A DNA stretch of 64,000 bases from Actinomadura macrotermitis (GCF_009604375.1 NZ_WEGH01000003.1:310001-374000); one strand, 5' to 3'; shown: positions 1-8,240, counted from the stretch's first letter. Notes: a model not told the origin generated them from the letters alone. Numbers and translations are program-made.

Positions 1-2
1 CG

Positions 3-104
3 CTGCTGAACCCGCCGGCCCGGATCTGCGACCTCATCGAGCGTGAGGGCCTGTCCGAGGTGTTCCGGCCCTGCACTCCCGCCCGCAAGCGGGCGAGCGG
101 GTAG
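3..104 (+). CDS. C-terminal end of a STAS-domain anti-sigma factor antagonist (partial)
   Basis: Only the last 33 residues are present, entering from the left edge and ending at a TAG. The readable tail (LLNPPARICDLIEREG, then LSEVF) matches the usual end of bacterial STAS anti-anti-sigma domains, where a short strand with an NP step is followed by a helix ending in a GL..VF motif. After that comes a short basic tail. Such proteins bind anti-sigma kinases of the RsbW/SpoIIAB type. The phosphorylatable serine would lie upstream of the window, so whether this one is an active antagonist cannot be judged. Confidence 0.55.
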   Translation: MLNPPARICDLIEREGLSEVFRPCTPARKRASG

Positions 105-148
105 CGGCCGCGCGTTCCCGGAGGGCACGCTCCTCCGGGAGCCCGCCA

Positions 149-180
149 TACGGGGACCGTCCTACCGGGCGGTCCCCGTA
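149..180. terminator. Bidirectional stem-loop terminator
   Basis: A perfect 11-bp inverted repeat (TACGGGGACCG / CGGTCCCCGTA) with a 10-base loop sits between two converging genes. The stop codon of the leftward small gene lies inside the loop (162-164), so the stem also encodes part of its C-terminus. There is no U-tract, as is common for actinomycete terminators. Confidence 0.6.
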
Positions 181-416
181 TGGCTCATCGGACGCTCCGC
201 GTCGGCGGCGACGGTGGCCCGGCATTTCGGGCATAGTTTCTCGTCCTCGCCGCGGGCCCAGCCGCCCACCGGTATCGCCTGACTCCCGTCGCAGAGGGTC
301 TCGTAGGAGCGGTGCCCCTCCGCCGAGTCCGCGGTGGCCCTGATCGCGTGCCGTACCGGCACGCAGCGTTTGTAGCCCGGCGTCTCGTCGACGCGGGCCC
401 CCAGCAGGTACTTCAT
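162..416 (-). CDS. Small hypothetical protein with a CxxC pair
   Basis: An 84-residue protein with no function I recognise. It has one CPKC pair near residue 62 and single cysteines further upstream, so a zinc-ribbon-like metal site is possible. The ATG is preceded by a good ribosome-binding site (AGAAGGAC on the minus strand), which together with codon bias makes it a real gene. The last residues (MSHTGTAR) are encoded by the terminator stem. Confidence 0.55.
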   Translation of the reverse strand: MKYLLGARVDETPGYKRCVPVRHAIRATADSAEGHRSYETLCDGSQAIPVGGWARGEDEKLCPKCRATVAADAERPMSHTGTAR

Positions 417-485
417 GGCCGTCCTTCTATCGCCGTGGTGACTATCAGTATATTCCCGATTACACGGCGTTAATCGGCCTGCCGG

Positions 486-1403
486 TCATCCCTTTCCGAC
501 GGTCTCCAGGGCGCGGTCCAGCTCGTCCGGGCCGTCGACGTAGGCGACCGGGTAGGGCACGTCGAAGCCGACCTTGCGCAGGAACGGGCCGACGGCGATC
601 GCGGCGGTGGGCTCGTGCGCCGTCACCTCGCGCAGCATGCCGGGCACCGACAGGGGCTCGACCTCGTTGCGCAGCAGCAGGTCGCGCACGCCTTCGGCGG
701 TGGTCACCGTCCGGCCGCCGTCCAGGCCGGTGCAGACGGGGACCTGCGGGTCGGCCTGCGGGACGGCGTCCAGGTGCCGCTCCAGCCGGGCGCGGGCGTG
801 CTCGCGCAGCGGGGTGTGGTGCGCGGTGGTGCTGTAGGGCGCCTCGGCCACGTCGATCGGCAGCGGGCCCTCCTCCTCCAGGCGGCGCAGGTCCTCGCGG
901 CGGCCGCTCACCATGATGAGGCGGCCCCGGCCGCGGCGCACCGGGCCGTAGTCGACGGCCACGTGCTCCTCGTAGGGGGCGGCGTCGACGCCGCGCGGGA
1001 CGAAGACGAACCCGATGCCCTCCGCGCGCCCGGGGTCGGCCGGGCCCACGTCGGCGCCCGCGAGGGCCGCGATGAGGTCGCGCTCGGCGATCCCGCCGGT
1101 GACGCCGGCGGCGACGGACTCGCCGAGGCTGATCCCGCCCGCGACGTCCGGGGCGAGGCCGGCGTCCGCCAGGGTGTCGGCGACGCCGATCATCCCGGCG
1201 GCGAGGGCGACGCCGTTCAGCCGGGTCGGCTCCAGGTCCGCCGGGCGCTCCCGCTCGTGCAGCAGCACGTCGGCGGGGATGCCGGCGACCTCGGCGGCGC
1301 GCTCGTAGGCGCCCGCCACCCGCGGGTGCCGCCCGGCGAGCCCGCGCATGTCGGCCATGTCGTGGCGGCCGCTGTTCGGTCCGAAGATCACCGCGACGGT
1401 CAT
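486..1403 (-). CDS. Stand-alone acyltransferase, FabD fold, lacking the malonyl-binding arginine
   Basis: 305 residues, full length for a malonyl-CoA:ACP transacylase-fold protein. The nucleophile elbow is GISLGES (Ser92), with the usual GHSxGE histidine replaced by Ile. The catalytic histidine is in AHHTPL (195-196), and a C-terminal VGPFLRKV motif is present. The arginine that pairs with the malonyl carboxylate (MRG in FabD, about 25 residues after the nucleophile) is replaced: the aligned stretch is DLIAALAGADVG. The enzyme should therefore handle a neutral acyl group. It starts inside the ACP stop codon (ATGA overlap) and is last in the leftward operon. Inference: it moves an acyl unit to or from the adjacent ACP, plausibly the glyceryl unit made by the FkbH protein at 28-30 kb. 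No ketosynthase is in the window, so a classical PKS role is unlikely. Confidence 0.8.
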   Translation of the reverse strand: MTVAVIFGPNSGRHDMADMRGLAGRHPRVAGAYERAAEVAGIPADVLLHERERPADLEPTRLNGVALAAGMIGVADTLADAGLAPDVAGGISLGESVAAGVTGGIAERDLIAALAGADVGPADPGRAEGIGFVFVPRGVDAAPYEEHVAVDYGPVRRGRGRLIMVSGRREDLRRLEEEGPLPIDVAEAPYSTTAHHTPLREHARARLERHLDAVPQADPQVPVCTGLDGGRTVTTAEGVRDLLLRNEVEPLSVPGMLREVTAHEPTAAIAVGPFLRKVGFDVPYPVAYVDGPDELDRALETVGKG

Positions 1404-1636
1404 GAGCGCTCCCCCTCGGTCAGCGCGACGACCTCGTCGGCGGTCCGGGCCGCCGCGAACTCGCGCAGGTCGAACTTGACGTCGAAGTGCTGTTCGAGCC
1501 GGGCCAGCGCCTCCAGCGTGGCCACGCTGTCCCAGCCGTGCGATTTCAGGTCGGGTTCCTTGCGCAGGTCCTCGGCGGGAAGCTCCAGCACGTCGCCGAG
1601 GATGTCCAGGACGGCGCCTGCGGTGTCAGCGGGCAT
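1400..1636 (-). CDS. Discrete acyl carrier protein
   Basis: 78 residues, typical ACP length, predicted four-helix fold. The phosphopantetheine site is GWDSVATLE with Ser37. It overlaps the exporter gene upstream by 11 bp and the acyltransferase downstream by 4 bp, so all three should be translationally coupled. A lone ACP beside an acyltransferase and in the same cluster as an FkbH protein fits a glyceryl- or related hydroxyacyl-ACP route rather than chain extension. The cluster shows no dedicated phosphopantetheinyl transferase, so a housekeeping one is needed. Confidence 0.9.
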   Translation of the reverse strand: MPADTAGAVLDILGDVLELPAEDLRKEPDLKSHGWDSVATLEALARLEQHFDVKFDLREFAAARTADEVVALTEGERS

Positions 1637-3077
1637 CGGTCTGCTCCATCTCCTTGTCGTTGCGCACGTCGGCCGCCGGCCCGTCCTGCGGGCGGGCGGC
1701 CCGTTCCATGCCGAGGGCGGCGGCCACGGCGACCGCGACGACCGCCAGCGGCAGCAGCAGCGTCCAGCGCACGGCCGTCCCGAGCACCGCGTGGTCGCGC
1801 ACCTCGGCCTGCAGCAGCACGCCGACCGCCGCGGTGCCGAGCACCACGCCGACCTGGCGCGCCGTGCTGTAGACGCCGGACGCGGTGCCCATCAGCGGGC
1901 CCGGGACGTGCCGCATCGCGGCGCTCGCCAGCGCCGGGAAGACCGCGCCGGTGCCGAGCCCGACCAGGGTCACCCCGGCCAGCACGCTCCACCGGTCGAC
2001 GTGGCGGCCCGAGGCGAGCGCGAGCAGCGCCAGCCCGAGGCCGGTCAGGACGTTCGAGGCGATCACCACGCCCCGGGCGCCGATCCGGTCCGACAGCCGT
2101 CCCGCCGCCGGGGCGACCAGGCCGGCCGCGATCGCCTGCGGCATCGCGTACAGGCCGGCCTGCAGCGCCGACAGGTGGAGCTGCTCCTGCAGCAGCAGCA
2201 TCAGCGGCATGAACAGCCCGGCCCAGCCGAAGCCGACCATGGCGACGACGGCGGCCGAGACCGGGAAGCCGGGGCGGCGGAACAGGGTGAGGGGCATCAG
2301 CGCGGCGTCGCGGCGGTGTCCCTCCCACAGCACGAACGCCACCAGCAGCAGCGCTCCGGCCGCCGCGACCTCGACCGCGGTGAACGGGCCGAGGACGCGG
2401 CCCCAGTCGTGACGCTCCCCGGCCTGCAGGCCGTAGACGACGCCGAAGAGGCCGAGCCCCGAGAGCAGCACCCCGGCGGGGTCCAGGGCGATGGACGCGG
2501 CGGGCCGCTCGCGCGGCAGCGCGCGCCAGCCGAGGACCAGCCCGGCCAGCCCGACCGGCACGTTGATCAGGAAGATGCCGCGCCAGCCGGCCAGGCCGAT
2601 CAGCGTGCCGCCGAGCACCGGCGCGATCGCGGCGGCGGCCGCGCCGGTGCCGCCCCAGATCCCCATCGGGGCGCCGCGCCGGTCCGGCGGGAACAGCGCC
2701 GAGATCAGCGCCATCGTCTGCGCGGCGACGGCCGCCGCGCCGAGGCCCTGGACGGCGCGGGCGGCGATGAGCGCCGGCGCCGAGCCGACCAGGCCGCAGG
2801 CCAGCGACGCGGCCGTGAACACGGCCATGCCGGCCAGGAACACCCGGCCGCGGCCGAGCCGGTCGCCGAGCCGCCCGGCGAGCAGCAGCGGCACCGCGTA
2901 GGTCAGCAGGTAGACGCTGTTGATCCACGTCACGTCGTTGAGCGTGGCGGGCAGCTCGCGCTGCATGGTCGGGACCGCCACGTTGACGATCGTGATGTCC
3001 ATCATCAGCAGGAAGAAGCCGGTGCAGATCGCGGTCAGCGCGAGATAGGGGCGCACCGGCCCGGCTGTCGAGCGCAT
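1626..3077 (-). CDS. Drug:H+ antiporter, DHA2 family (14 TM)
   Basis: 483 residues. The N-terminal helix carries the DHA2 signature region (MDITIVNVAVPTM), followed by the RLGDRLGRGRVF loop and the conserved helix-5 motif GAAAAAIAPVLGG, with enough hydrophobic segments for 14 helices. The ATG has a strong ribosome-binding site (GGGAGGAAAC). Position inside the phenazine operon suggests export of the product and self-protection. A second MFS exporter closes the rightward operon at 26.8 kb. Confidence 0.88.
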   Translation of the reverse strand: MRSTAGPVRPYLALTAICTGFFLLMMDITIVNVAVPTMQRELPATLNDVTWINSVYLLTYAVPLLLAGRLGDRLGRGRVFLAGMAVFTAASLACGLVGSAPALIAARAVQGLGAAAVAAQTMALISALFPPDRRGAPMGIWGGTGAAAAAIAPVLGGTLIGLAGWRGIFLINVPVGLAGLVLGWRALPRERPAASIALDPAGVLLSGLGLFGVVYGLQAGERHDWGRVLGPFTAVEVAAAGALLLVAFVLWEGHRRDAALMPLTLFRRPGFPVSAAVVAMVGFGWAGLFMPLMLLLQEQLHLSALQAGLYAMPQAIAAGLVAPAAGRLSDRIGARGVVIASNVLTGLGLALLALASGRHVDRWSVLAGVTLVGLGTGAVFPALASAAMRHVPGPLMGTASGVYSTARQVGVVLGTAAVGVLLQAEVRDHAVLGTAVRWTLLLPLAVVAVAVAAALGMERAARPQDGPAADVRNDKEMEQTDAR

Positions 3078-3107
3078 GTTTCCTCCCGGGGGGCGGAGGG
3101 CGGTCGG

Positions 3108-4472
3108 TCAGGCGGGCGGGATGTTCTGGGTGCAGCGGAACACGTTGCCCGGGTCGTAGGTCTTCTTCAGCGCGGTGAGGCGCGCCAGGGTCTCGCTGTC
3201 GTACAGCTCGTGGGTGTAGTCGGTCGGGCCGCTGCGTCCGTAGACGAAGTTGAGCGAGCGGCCGATCGTCCACGGCTTGAACCGGTCGTAGAACCGGGCG
3301 TGGGTGTCGCGGATCTCCTGCGGGTCCTGGTCGTCCAGCGGGGACAGCACCCGCAGCACGTAGGCGGCCTCGCGGAACGGCACCGCGTTCGGCGCCTCGG
3401 GCGGGCGGGAGAACGCGCCGCCGAGCTGGCGCAGGTCCATGATGCAGGGGACGGGGGCGTCCGGGCCGGTCAGCGCGGGCACGTCGGCGAGCGCCTCGGC
3501 GTCCAGTTCACCGAGCAGCACGTTGTTGCCGGTGTAGGCGTGCGCGAAGTCGGGTTCGCCGTAGATCGACCCGGCCTCGGTGTAGGGCAGCTCGCCGAGC
3601 TTGGACAGCACCGGGTCGCCGAGGTCCAGGAACGGCCGCGCCAGCTCGGGCGCGCCCGCCAGGTCGGTGCTGGCGAACCGGACGTGCACGACGTGCCGGC
3701 CGCGCAGCGGCTCGGGCAGCGCCGGGATCGGCGGGTAGCCGAGCATCCCGATCGACGGGGTCATGGTGTCGGGCAGTCCGGCGCTCCAGGTGCGGAACAG
3801 CTCCAGCACCTCTGCGGCGCGGGACGCGTCGAAGTGGATGCCGCCGCCCCAGATCCGGTCGCCGCGCAGCAGCTCGATCTCCAGCTCGGTGACGATGCCG
3901 AAGTTGTCGCGGCCGCCGCGCAGCGCCCAGAACAGGTCCGGGTCGGAGTCGGCGGTGACGCGCCGCACCTCGGCGTCGGCGGTGACGACGGTGAGCGCGG
4001 TGACGCGGTCGGCGGCGTAGCCGAGCTGCCGCCCGAGCAGGCTCATGCCGCCCGCGAGGGTGTACCCGGCGACGCCGACGTGCGGCGCCGAGCCGCTCGG
4101 CGGGATCAGGCCGTGCGGGGCGGCGGCCTCGGCCACGTCCCGCCAGCGCGCTCCCGCGCCGATCCGGGCGCGCCCGGTCGCGGGGTCCACCGTCACCCGG
4201 CCCAGGCGGCCGGTGGTGACGAGCACCCCGCCGTCCTCGGTGACGGTGACGCCGTGGCCGGTGGACTGCACGGCGATCGAGACGCCGCGGTCCAGCGCGT
4301 ACCGGACCGCGGCCTGCACGTCGCCGGGGCCGGTCGCGCCGACGACGACGTCGGGCCGGTGCGCGTAGGCGGTCTGGAAGCCGCGCACCTCGTCGTCGTA
4401 GCCGTCGTCGCCGCGCCACAGGACCGGGCCCTGGACGCCGTCCTGGAGCCTCGCACGCAGTTCGTCTGTCAC
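3108..4472 (-). CDS. FAD-linked oxidase, berberine-bridge/6-hydroxynicotine oxidase type
   Basis: 454 residues: a PCMH-type FAD domain in the N-terminal half and a BBE C-terminal motif (YDPGNVFRCTQNI). His73 in STGHG is the expected site of the 8-alpha-histidyl flavin bond. The second attachment Cys of bicovalent family members is absent: the aligned stretch reads GSAPHVGVAGY where the cysteine would be Ala. Flavin is therefore probably attached singly. The family oxidises alcohols, amines or dihydroaromatics with O2. In this operon it could oxidise a hydroxymethyl group or a reduced phenazine. GTG start with an AAGG about 9 bases upstream; 58 bp separate it from the reductase gene before it. 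Confidence 0.82.
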   Translation of the reverse strand: MTDELRARLQDGVQGPVLWRGDDGYDDEVRGFQTAYAHRPDVVVGATGPGDVQAAVRYALDRGVSIAVQSTGHGVTVTEDGGVLVTTGRLGRVTVDPATGRARIGAGARWRDVAEAAAPHGLIPPSGSAPHVGVAGYTLAGGMSLLGRQLGYAADRVTALTVVTADAEVRRVTADSDPDLFWALRGGRDNFGIVTELEIELLRGDRIWGGGIHFDASRAAEVLELFRTWSAGLPDTMTPSIGMLGYPPIPALPEPLRGRHVVHVRFASTDLAGAPELARPFLDLGDPVLSKLGELPYTEAGSIYGEPDFAHAYTGNNVLLGELDAEALADVPALTGPDAPVPCIMDLRQLGGAFSRPPEAPNAVPFREAAYVLRVLSPLDDQDPQEIRDTHARFYDRFKPWTIGRSLNFVYGRSGPTDYTHELYDSETLARLTALKKTYDPGNVFRCTQNIPPA

Positions 4473-4530
4473 GATCCGTACCTTTCTGACCGGTTGACTC
4501 GTCTGTTCGCTCGAAGTTGCGTACCCCGGA

Positions 4531-5907
4531 TCACCGGTCGCGAACGACGGTCTTGCCGCGCATCAGGAACTCCGCCAGGTAGCCGTCGTGCGGCAGCCCG
4601 GCCTCCATCCAGTGCGTGGGGCGGTCGCCGATGTGCAGGTTGCCGATGGTGGGCTCCCGAAGGAGCCGGTCGATGAGGTCGTCGTCCCGGGTGAGGGCGG
4701 TGAGCACCAGGCTGCCGCGCAGCGGCGCGGTCCCCGCCTCGCGGGTCCAGGGCGCCACCCAGGCGCAGGGGAAGGGCAGTTCGGCGCCGAGCCGCTCGTC
4801 GTCCGGCGCGTCCAGCTGGTGCAGCGCGGGCCGCAGCACGGCCGAGCCGTCGCCGAGCTCGTCGGCGACGCCGTCCGCGCCGAGCCAGGCGCGCGCGCCC
4901 GCGGCCCGGCCCGCCAGGTGGCGGGCGATCGCGTGCGCGGCCGCGGCGGGCTGGACGGGCAGCGCCGCCTTGTCGTCCTCGGGCCGGGCGCTCGGCAGTG
5001 CGGCCAGGCGCTCGGCGAGGGCGGCGCAGAGCGGCGCCGGGTCGCCTTCGACGAGGACGGCGGTGGCGTTGACGCAGCCGGTGCCGCCGTGCCCGGCGAT
5101 CGAGCCGGCGATGACGTCCAGGTGCTCGCGCCAGTCCACGTCGGCGGTGATCAGGATCTTGGAGCGGCCCGGTCCCTGGACCAGCACCCGCGGGTCGCCG
5201 CCGTAGCGGGCGGCGACGTCCGCGCCGCCGTAGACCAGGCCGAGGTCGGCGCCGCGCAGCAGCGCGCCGGCGTCGTCGCGTTCGGTCGGCAGCAGCGCCA
5301 CCGCGCCGTCGGGGAACCCGGCCTCGCGGAGCGCGGTCACCAGCCGGTGCGCGGTGAACGGCTCGCGGCGCGAGGGCCGTACCGCGACGCGGTAGCCGAG
5401 GGCGAGCGCCTCCGGCCACAGGCTGTGGGTGCCGGGATGGTTGCCGGCGGCGTGCACGGCGAGCACCTCGCCGCGGCGCGTCCACACCGCGTGCCCGGCG
5501 CGGGTCGCGGGGTCGCGCCAGTCGCCGGCGGCGCCCGCCGGACGGGCCTGGAGCACGCTGCGGTGCACCTGGCCCAGCCGGGCGGCGACGTTGGCGGTCG
5601 CGGTGCGGACGACCGGCAGCGGGATCCCGCCGACCCGGCTCACCGCGTGCTGGTAGCCGGCGACGGTCTGCCCGGCGAGCGTGGCGGTGGCGAACAGCTC
5701 GGCCGCGCGGGCCAGCAGGCCGGGCAGCTCATCGGGGGGCGGCGGCTCGGTGCGGTGCAGCGCGGCCAGCGCGCGGTCGGTGTAGACGCCGGGGACCAGG
5801 CTGAGCTCGGCGACCGGCGCGCCCGCCACGTCGGTGACGGTCGTGCGGTTGCGGGCGCGGTAGGGGCCGCGCGGGCCGAGCGCGTCCAGCCAGAGCGGCT
5901 CGGACAT
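4531..5907 (-). CDS. Aldehyde-dehydrogenase-fold acyl reductase (EhpG-like)
   Basis: 458 residues. Cofactor-binding region HAAGNHPGTHSLWPEALALG near 152-171 and catalytic cysteine Cys278 in GHGGTGCVNATA define an ALDH/acyl-CoA-reductase-type enzyme. The start ATG shares one base with the TGA of the ANL gene before it, so the two are coupled. In the D-alanylgriseoluteic acid pathway EhpF (an ANL enzyme) and EhpG are proposed to reduce phenazine-1,6-dicarboxylate to the 6-formyl compound. This pair has the same two folds in the same order inside a phenazine cluster, so I assign that role by analogy. A longer frame exists upstream but only the part from this ATG looks like protein. Confidence 0.78.
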   Translation of the reverse strand: MSEPLWLDALGPRGPYRARNRTTVTDVAGAPVAELSLVPGVYTDRALAALHRTEPPPPDELPGLLARAAELFATATLAGQTVAGYQHAVSRVGGIPLPVVRTATANVAARLGQVHRSVLQARPAGAAGDWRDPATRAGHAVWTRRGEVLAVHAAGNHPGTHSLWPEALALGYRVAVRPSRREPFTAHRLVTALREAGFPDGAVALLPTERDDAGALLRGADLGLVYGGADVAARYGGDPRVLVQGPGRSKILITADVDWREHLDVIAGSIAGHGGTGCVNATAVLVEGDPAPLCAALAERLAALPSARPEDDKAALPVQPAAAAHAIARHLAGRAAGARAWLGADGVADELGDGSAVLRPALHQLDAPDDERLGAELPFPCAWVAPWTREAGTAPLRGSLVLTALTRDDDLIDRLLREPTIGNLHIGDRPTHWMEAGLPHDGYLAEFLMRGKTVVRDR

Positions 5908-6989
5908 CAGTACACCCCCTCGATGACGGCCTCGTCCTCGAACCGGTCCACCGGCCCGATGTCCGACAGCGAGTCGCCCACCTGGCCGGGGGCGGGCTCG
6001 ACCCGGGTCGCCAGGTCGCGTTCGAGGTTGTTGGGAAGCAGGAACGAGCGGCTGACGTGGTTCACCACCACCCGGCCGCGTTCGCCGTACCCGACGGGCG
6101 CGCCGGACTCCGGGTCGACCACGGCGAAGGTGACGGCCGGGCTGAGCGGGTCGAACACGCACGCCGCCGGGTCGTCGCCGCCGGGCCGCTCGGCGGCGAA
6201 GCCGAGCATCATCGTGCTGCCGTACTGGCCGCACAGGGCGGTGCCGGGGAAGATCTCGGTGCGGTACAGGTACCGCGAGTCGGCGTCCATCTGCGTGCCG
6301 CCCCAGCGGATCGCGCGGACCTTCTTGCCGACCAGCTCCACCAGCTCCTCGCGCCGGGCGAGCCGTTCCAGCAGCGGCGGGGTGATGGTGAGCACGCCGA
6401 TCTCCTGGGAGCGCAGCACCAGCGCGGCCTGGTCGACCAGGTGCTCGCCGTAGGCGTCGGCCTCGTCCATGCGCCCCTCGGCCATGAGCCGCTTGACCCA
6501 GCGGGGGTCCAGGTCGACGGTGAAGCCGTGCCGGCCGTGGGAGGAGGCGAAGCGGCGGAAGTACTCGCCGACCACGTGCGGGCCGGTCGGCACGACGCCG
6601 AGCCAGTCGGTGCCGCGCGGGAAGCCGTGCGCGTCCATGTTGCGCGCGCTCCACTCCACCATCCGCTCCATCCAGTCGCGCAGCAGGACGACGCGCTTCG
6701 GCGCGCCGGTGGTGCCGCCGCTCTCGTACACGCCGACCACCTCGGGCCGGTCGCCGTAGCCGCGCGGGACCAGGTCGCGGACCGGGACGTCGCGCAGCTC
6801 GGCCGCCACGTTCGGGAAGAGCGCCAGGTCGGCGGCGCCGCGCACGTCGGCGCGCGGGTCGAAGCCGAGGGTCTCGGCGCGGCGCAGCCAGAACGGGCTG
6901 CCGGTGCGCGGGTCGAAGTGCCACGCCATGGCGGCCCGGACGTACTCGTCGGGGTCGGGGTTCGGGATGTCCAGCACATCGGTCGGCAC
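5907..6989 (-). CDS. Atypical short ANL adenylating enzyme (EhpF-like)
   Basis: 360 residues, about 150 shorter than normal acyl-CoA synthetases. It has the phosphate-binding motif ESGGTTGAPK (89-98) and a later QYGSTMMLG stretch, but the C-terminal lid domain with the A10 lysine is missing. EhpF of the griseoluteic acid pathway is known as an atypical ANL member of this size. Expected role: adenylate a phenazine carboxylate and hand it to the ALDH-fold reductase encoded next. GTG start with GAGGAG 7 bases upstream. Alternative: a phenylacetate-CoA-ligase-like protein with another acid substrate. Confidence 0.78.
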   Translation of the reverse strand: MPTDVLDIPNPDPDEYVRAAMAWHFDPRTGSPFWLRRAETLGFDPRADVRGAADLALFPNVAAELRDVPVRDLVPRGYGDRPEVVGVYESGGTTGAPKRVVLLRDWMERMVEWSARNMDAHGFPRGTDWLGVVPTGPHVVGEYFRRFASSHGRHGFTVDLDPRWVKRLMAEGRMDEADAYGEHLVDQAALVLRSQEIGVLTITPPLLERLARREELVELVGKKVRAIRWGGTQMDADSRYLYRTEIFPGTALCGQYGSTMMLGFAAERPGGDDPAACVFDPLSPAVTFAVVDPESGAPVGYGERGRVVVNHVSRSFLLPNNLERDLATRVEPAPGQVGDSLSDIGPVDRFEDEAVIEGVY

Positions 6990-6999
6990 GCCGGTCTCC

Positions 7000-8085
7000 T
7001 CAGGTTCGGTTCGTCAGGTCGGCCACGACGCAGCCGAGGTGGCGGCCCCGCAGCGTCTCGGTCAGCGCGCGGGGCGCGGCGTCCAGCCCGTGCACGCGGG
7101 TGTGCGCGAACGTCAGCTCGCCCGCGCGCAGCCAGCCGGCGTAGCGCCGCTCCCACCGCGCCCGCTCGGCCGGGTCCACGTCGTCGGCGCTGAACCCGCG
7201 CAGCGTGATCCGCTGGTGGATGAGCCGCAGCGAGTCCAGCTCCACCGGCGCGGCGGTGCCGTCGCCGGACGCGTCGAGCTGGCCGGCGAGGGCGCCCACG
7301 AGGACGAACCGGGCGCCGGGATTGGCGGCCCGGACCGCCGCGCTCAGCTGCTCCCCGCCGGTGTTGTCGACGCACACGTCGATCCCGCCGGGCGCGGCCT
7401 CGGCGAGCTGCGCGGCGAGGTCGCCGCCGTCGCGCCGCACGACCGCGTCGTACCCGAGCTCGGCGGTGAGGCGCCGGGCCTTGTCCGCCGAGCCGGTGCT
7501 GCCGATGACGCGGCCCGCGCCGAGCAGCCGGGCGAGCGGACCGGCCATCGAGCCGATCGCGCCGCTCGCGGCGGTGACGAGGACGGTGTCGCCGGGGCGC
7601 AGGTCCACGCCGTGGGTGAGCGCGGCGTAGGCGGTCCAGCCCTGCCCGAGGTGCGCGGCGGGGTCGGGCAGCGGGTCGGCGATGCGGTCGCACTGCTCTG
7701 TCGGGACGGTGGCGTACTCGCGCCAGCCGTACCAGTGGAAGACCAGGTCGCCCTCGTTCAGGCCGGCGTCCTCTCCGGCCGCGGCCACCTCGCCGACGGC
7801 GGCGCCGACCAGGGTGTCGCCGGCGCGCAGCGGCGGGAAGGGGGTGTCGCGCACCGCGCCGGCGATGAGCAGCCGGATCGCGGTGGAGACGTGGAAGCAC
7901 AGGTTGCGCACCAGCACCTCGCCCGGTCCGGGCGGGCGCGGCGGGGCCGCGACGACCCACAGGTCGTCCTCGGCCGGCAGGGCGTCCGGCGTCCGGGCGA
8001 GCCGGACCTCGCGGGCGGTGCCCGGCAGTCCGGCGCGGGTGCCCGCCGCGCATTGTTCGGCGGCGGTTCCGGTCGGCGTGACCAC
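7000..8085 (-). CDS. NADPH-dependent medium-chain reductase (MDR, quinone/enone reductase type)
   Basis: 361 residues from the GTG at 8085, chosen because GGAGG lies 4 bases upstream; the open frame extends further but without protein character. The GroES-like domain is followed by a Rossmann segment with VTAASGAIGSMAGPLARL. No structural zinc cysteines are visible, which places it with PTGR/CurA-type NADPH reductases. It is first in the leftward operon. A plausible job is reducing an aldehyde or enone made by the EhpF/EhpG-like pair, but the substrate is unknown. Confidence 0.8.
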   Translation of the reverse strand: MVTPTGTAAEQCAAGTRAGLPGTAREVRLARTPDALPAEDDLWVVAAPPRPPGPGEVLVRNLCFHVSTAIRLLIAGAVRDTPFPPLRAGDTLVGAAVGEVAAAGEDAGLNEGDLVFHWYGWREYATVPTEQCDRIADPLPDPAAHLGQGWTAYAALTHGVDLRPGDTVLVTAASGAIGSMAGPLARLLGAGRVIGSTGSADKARRLTAELGYDAVVRRDGGDLAAQLAEAAPGGIDVCVDNTGGEQLSAAVRAANPGARFVLVGALAGQLDASGDGTAAPVELDSLRLIHQRITLRGFSADDVDPAERARWERRYAGWLRAGELTFAHTRVHGLDAAPRALTETLRGRHLGCVVADLTNRT

Positions 8086-8115
8086 GTGTCCTCCGTGCGT
8101 TTCTCGGCGGGCGAC

Positions 8116-8135
8116 GGTCACCTGGTGGCGTGACC
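8116..8135. promoter_or_regulatory. Palindrome upstream of the leftward operon
   Basis: GGTCAC-N8-GTGACC, a perfect 6-bp dyad 31 bases upstream of the MDR start codon. Position and symmetry suit a dimeric repressor or activator site near the promoter or 5' leader. No matching regulator can be assigned. Confidence 0.4.
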
Positions 8136-8240
8136 TTGAGATACGCGCGGAGAGGGAAATCCGCGCGCCGCGGCCGGGCGGCCCGTCATTTCGCAGGCCC
8201 GGTGCCGCCGGGGCTGTCGGCCCCATCGCCGCTGACGCTA

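Noticed and set aside
486-1636. AT plus ACP read as part of a polyketide synthase
   Set aside because: No ketosynthase or other PKS domain in the window, and the AT lacks the malonyl-binding arginine.
615-4676. Very long open frame (1353 codons) on the plus strand
   Set aside because: It lies antisense to the AT, ACP, exporter and oxidase genes, and its composition (Arg/Gly/Ala/His-rich, no motifs) is that of a high-G+C shadow frame.
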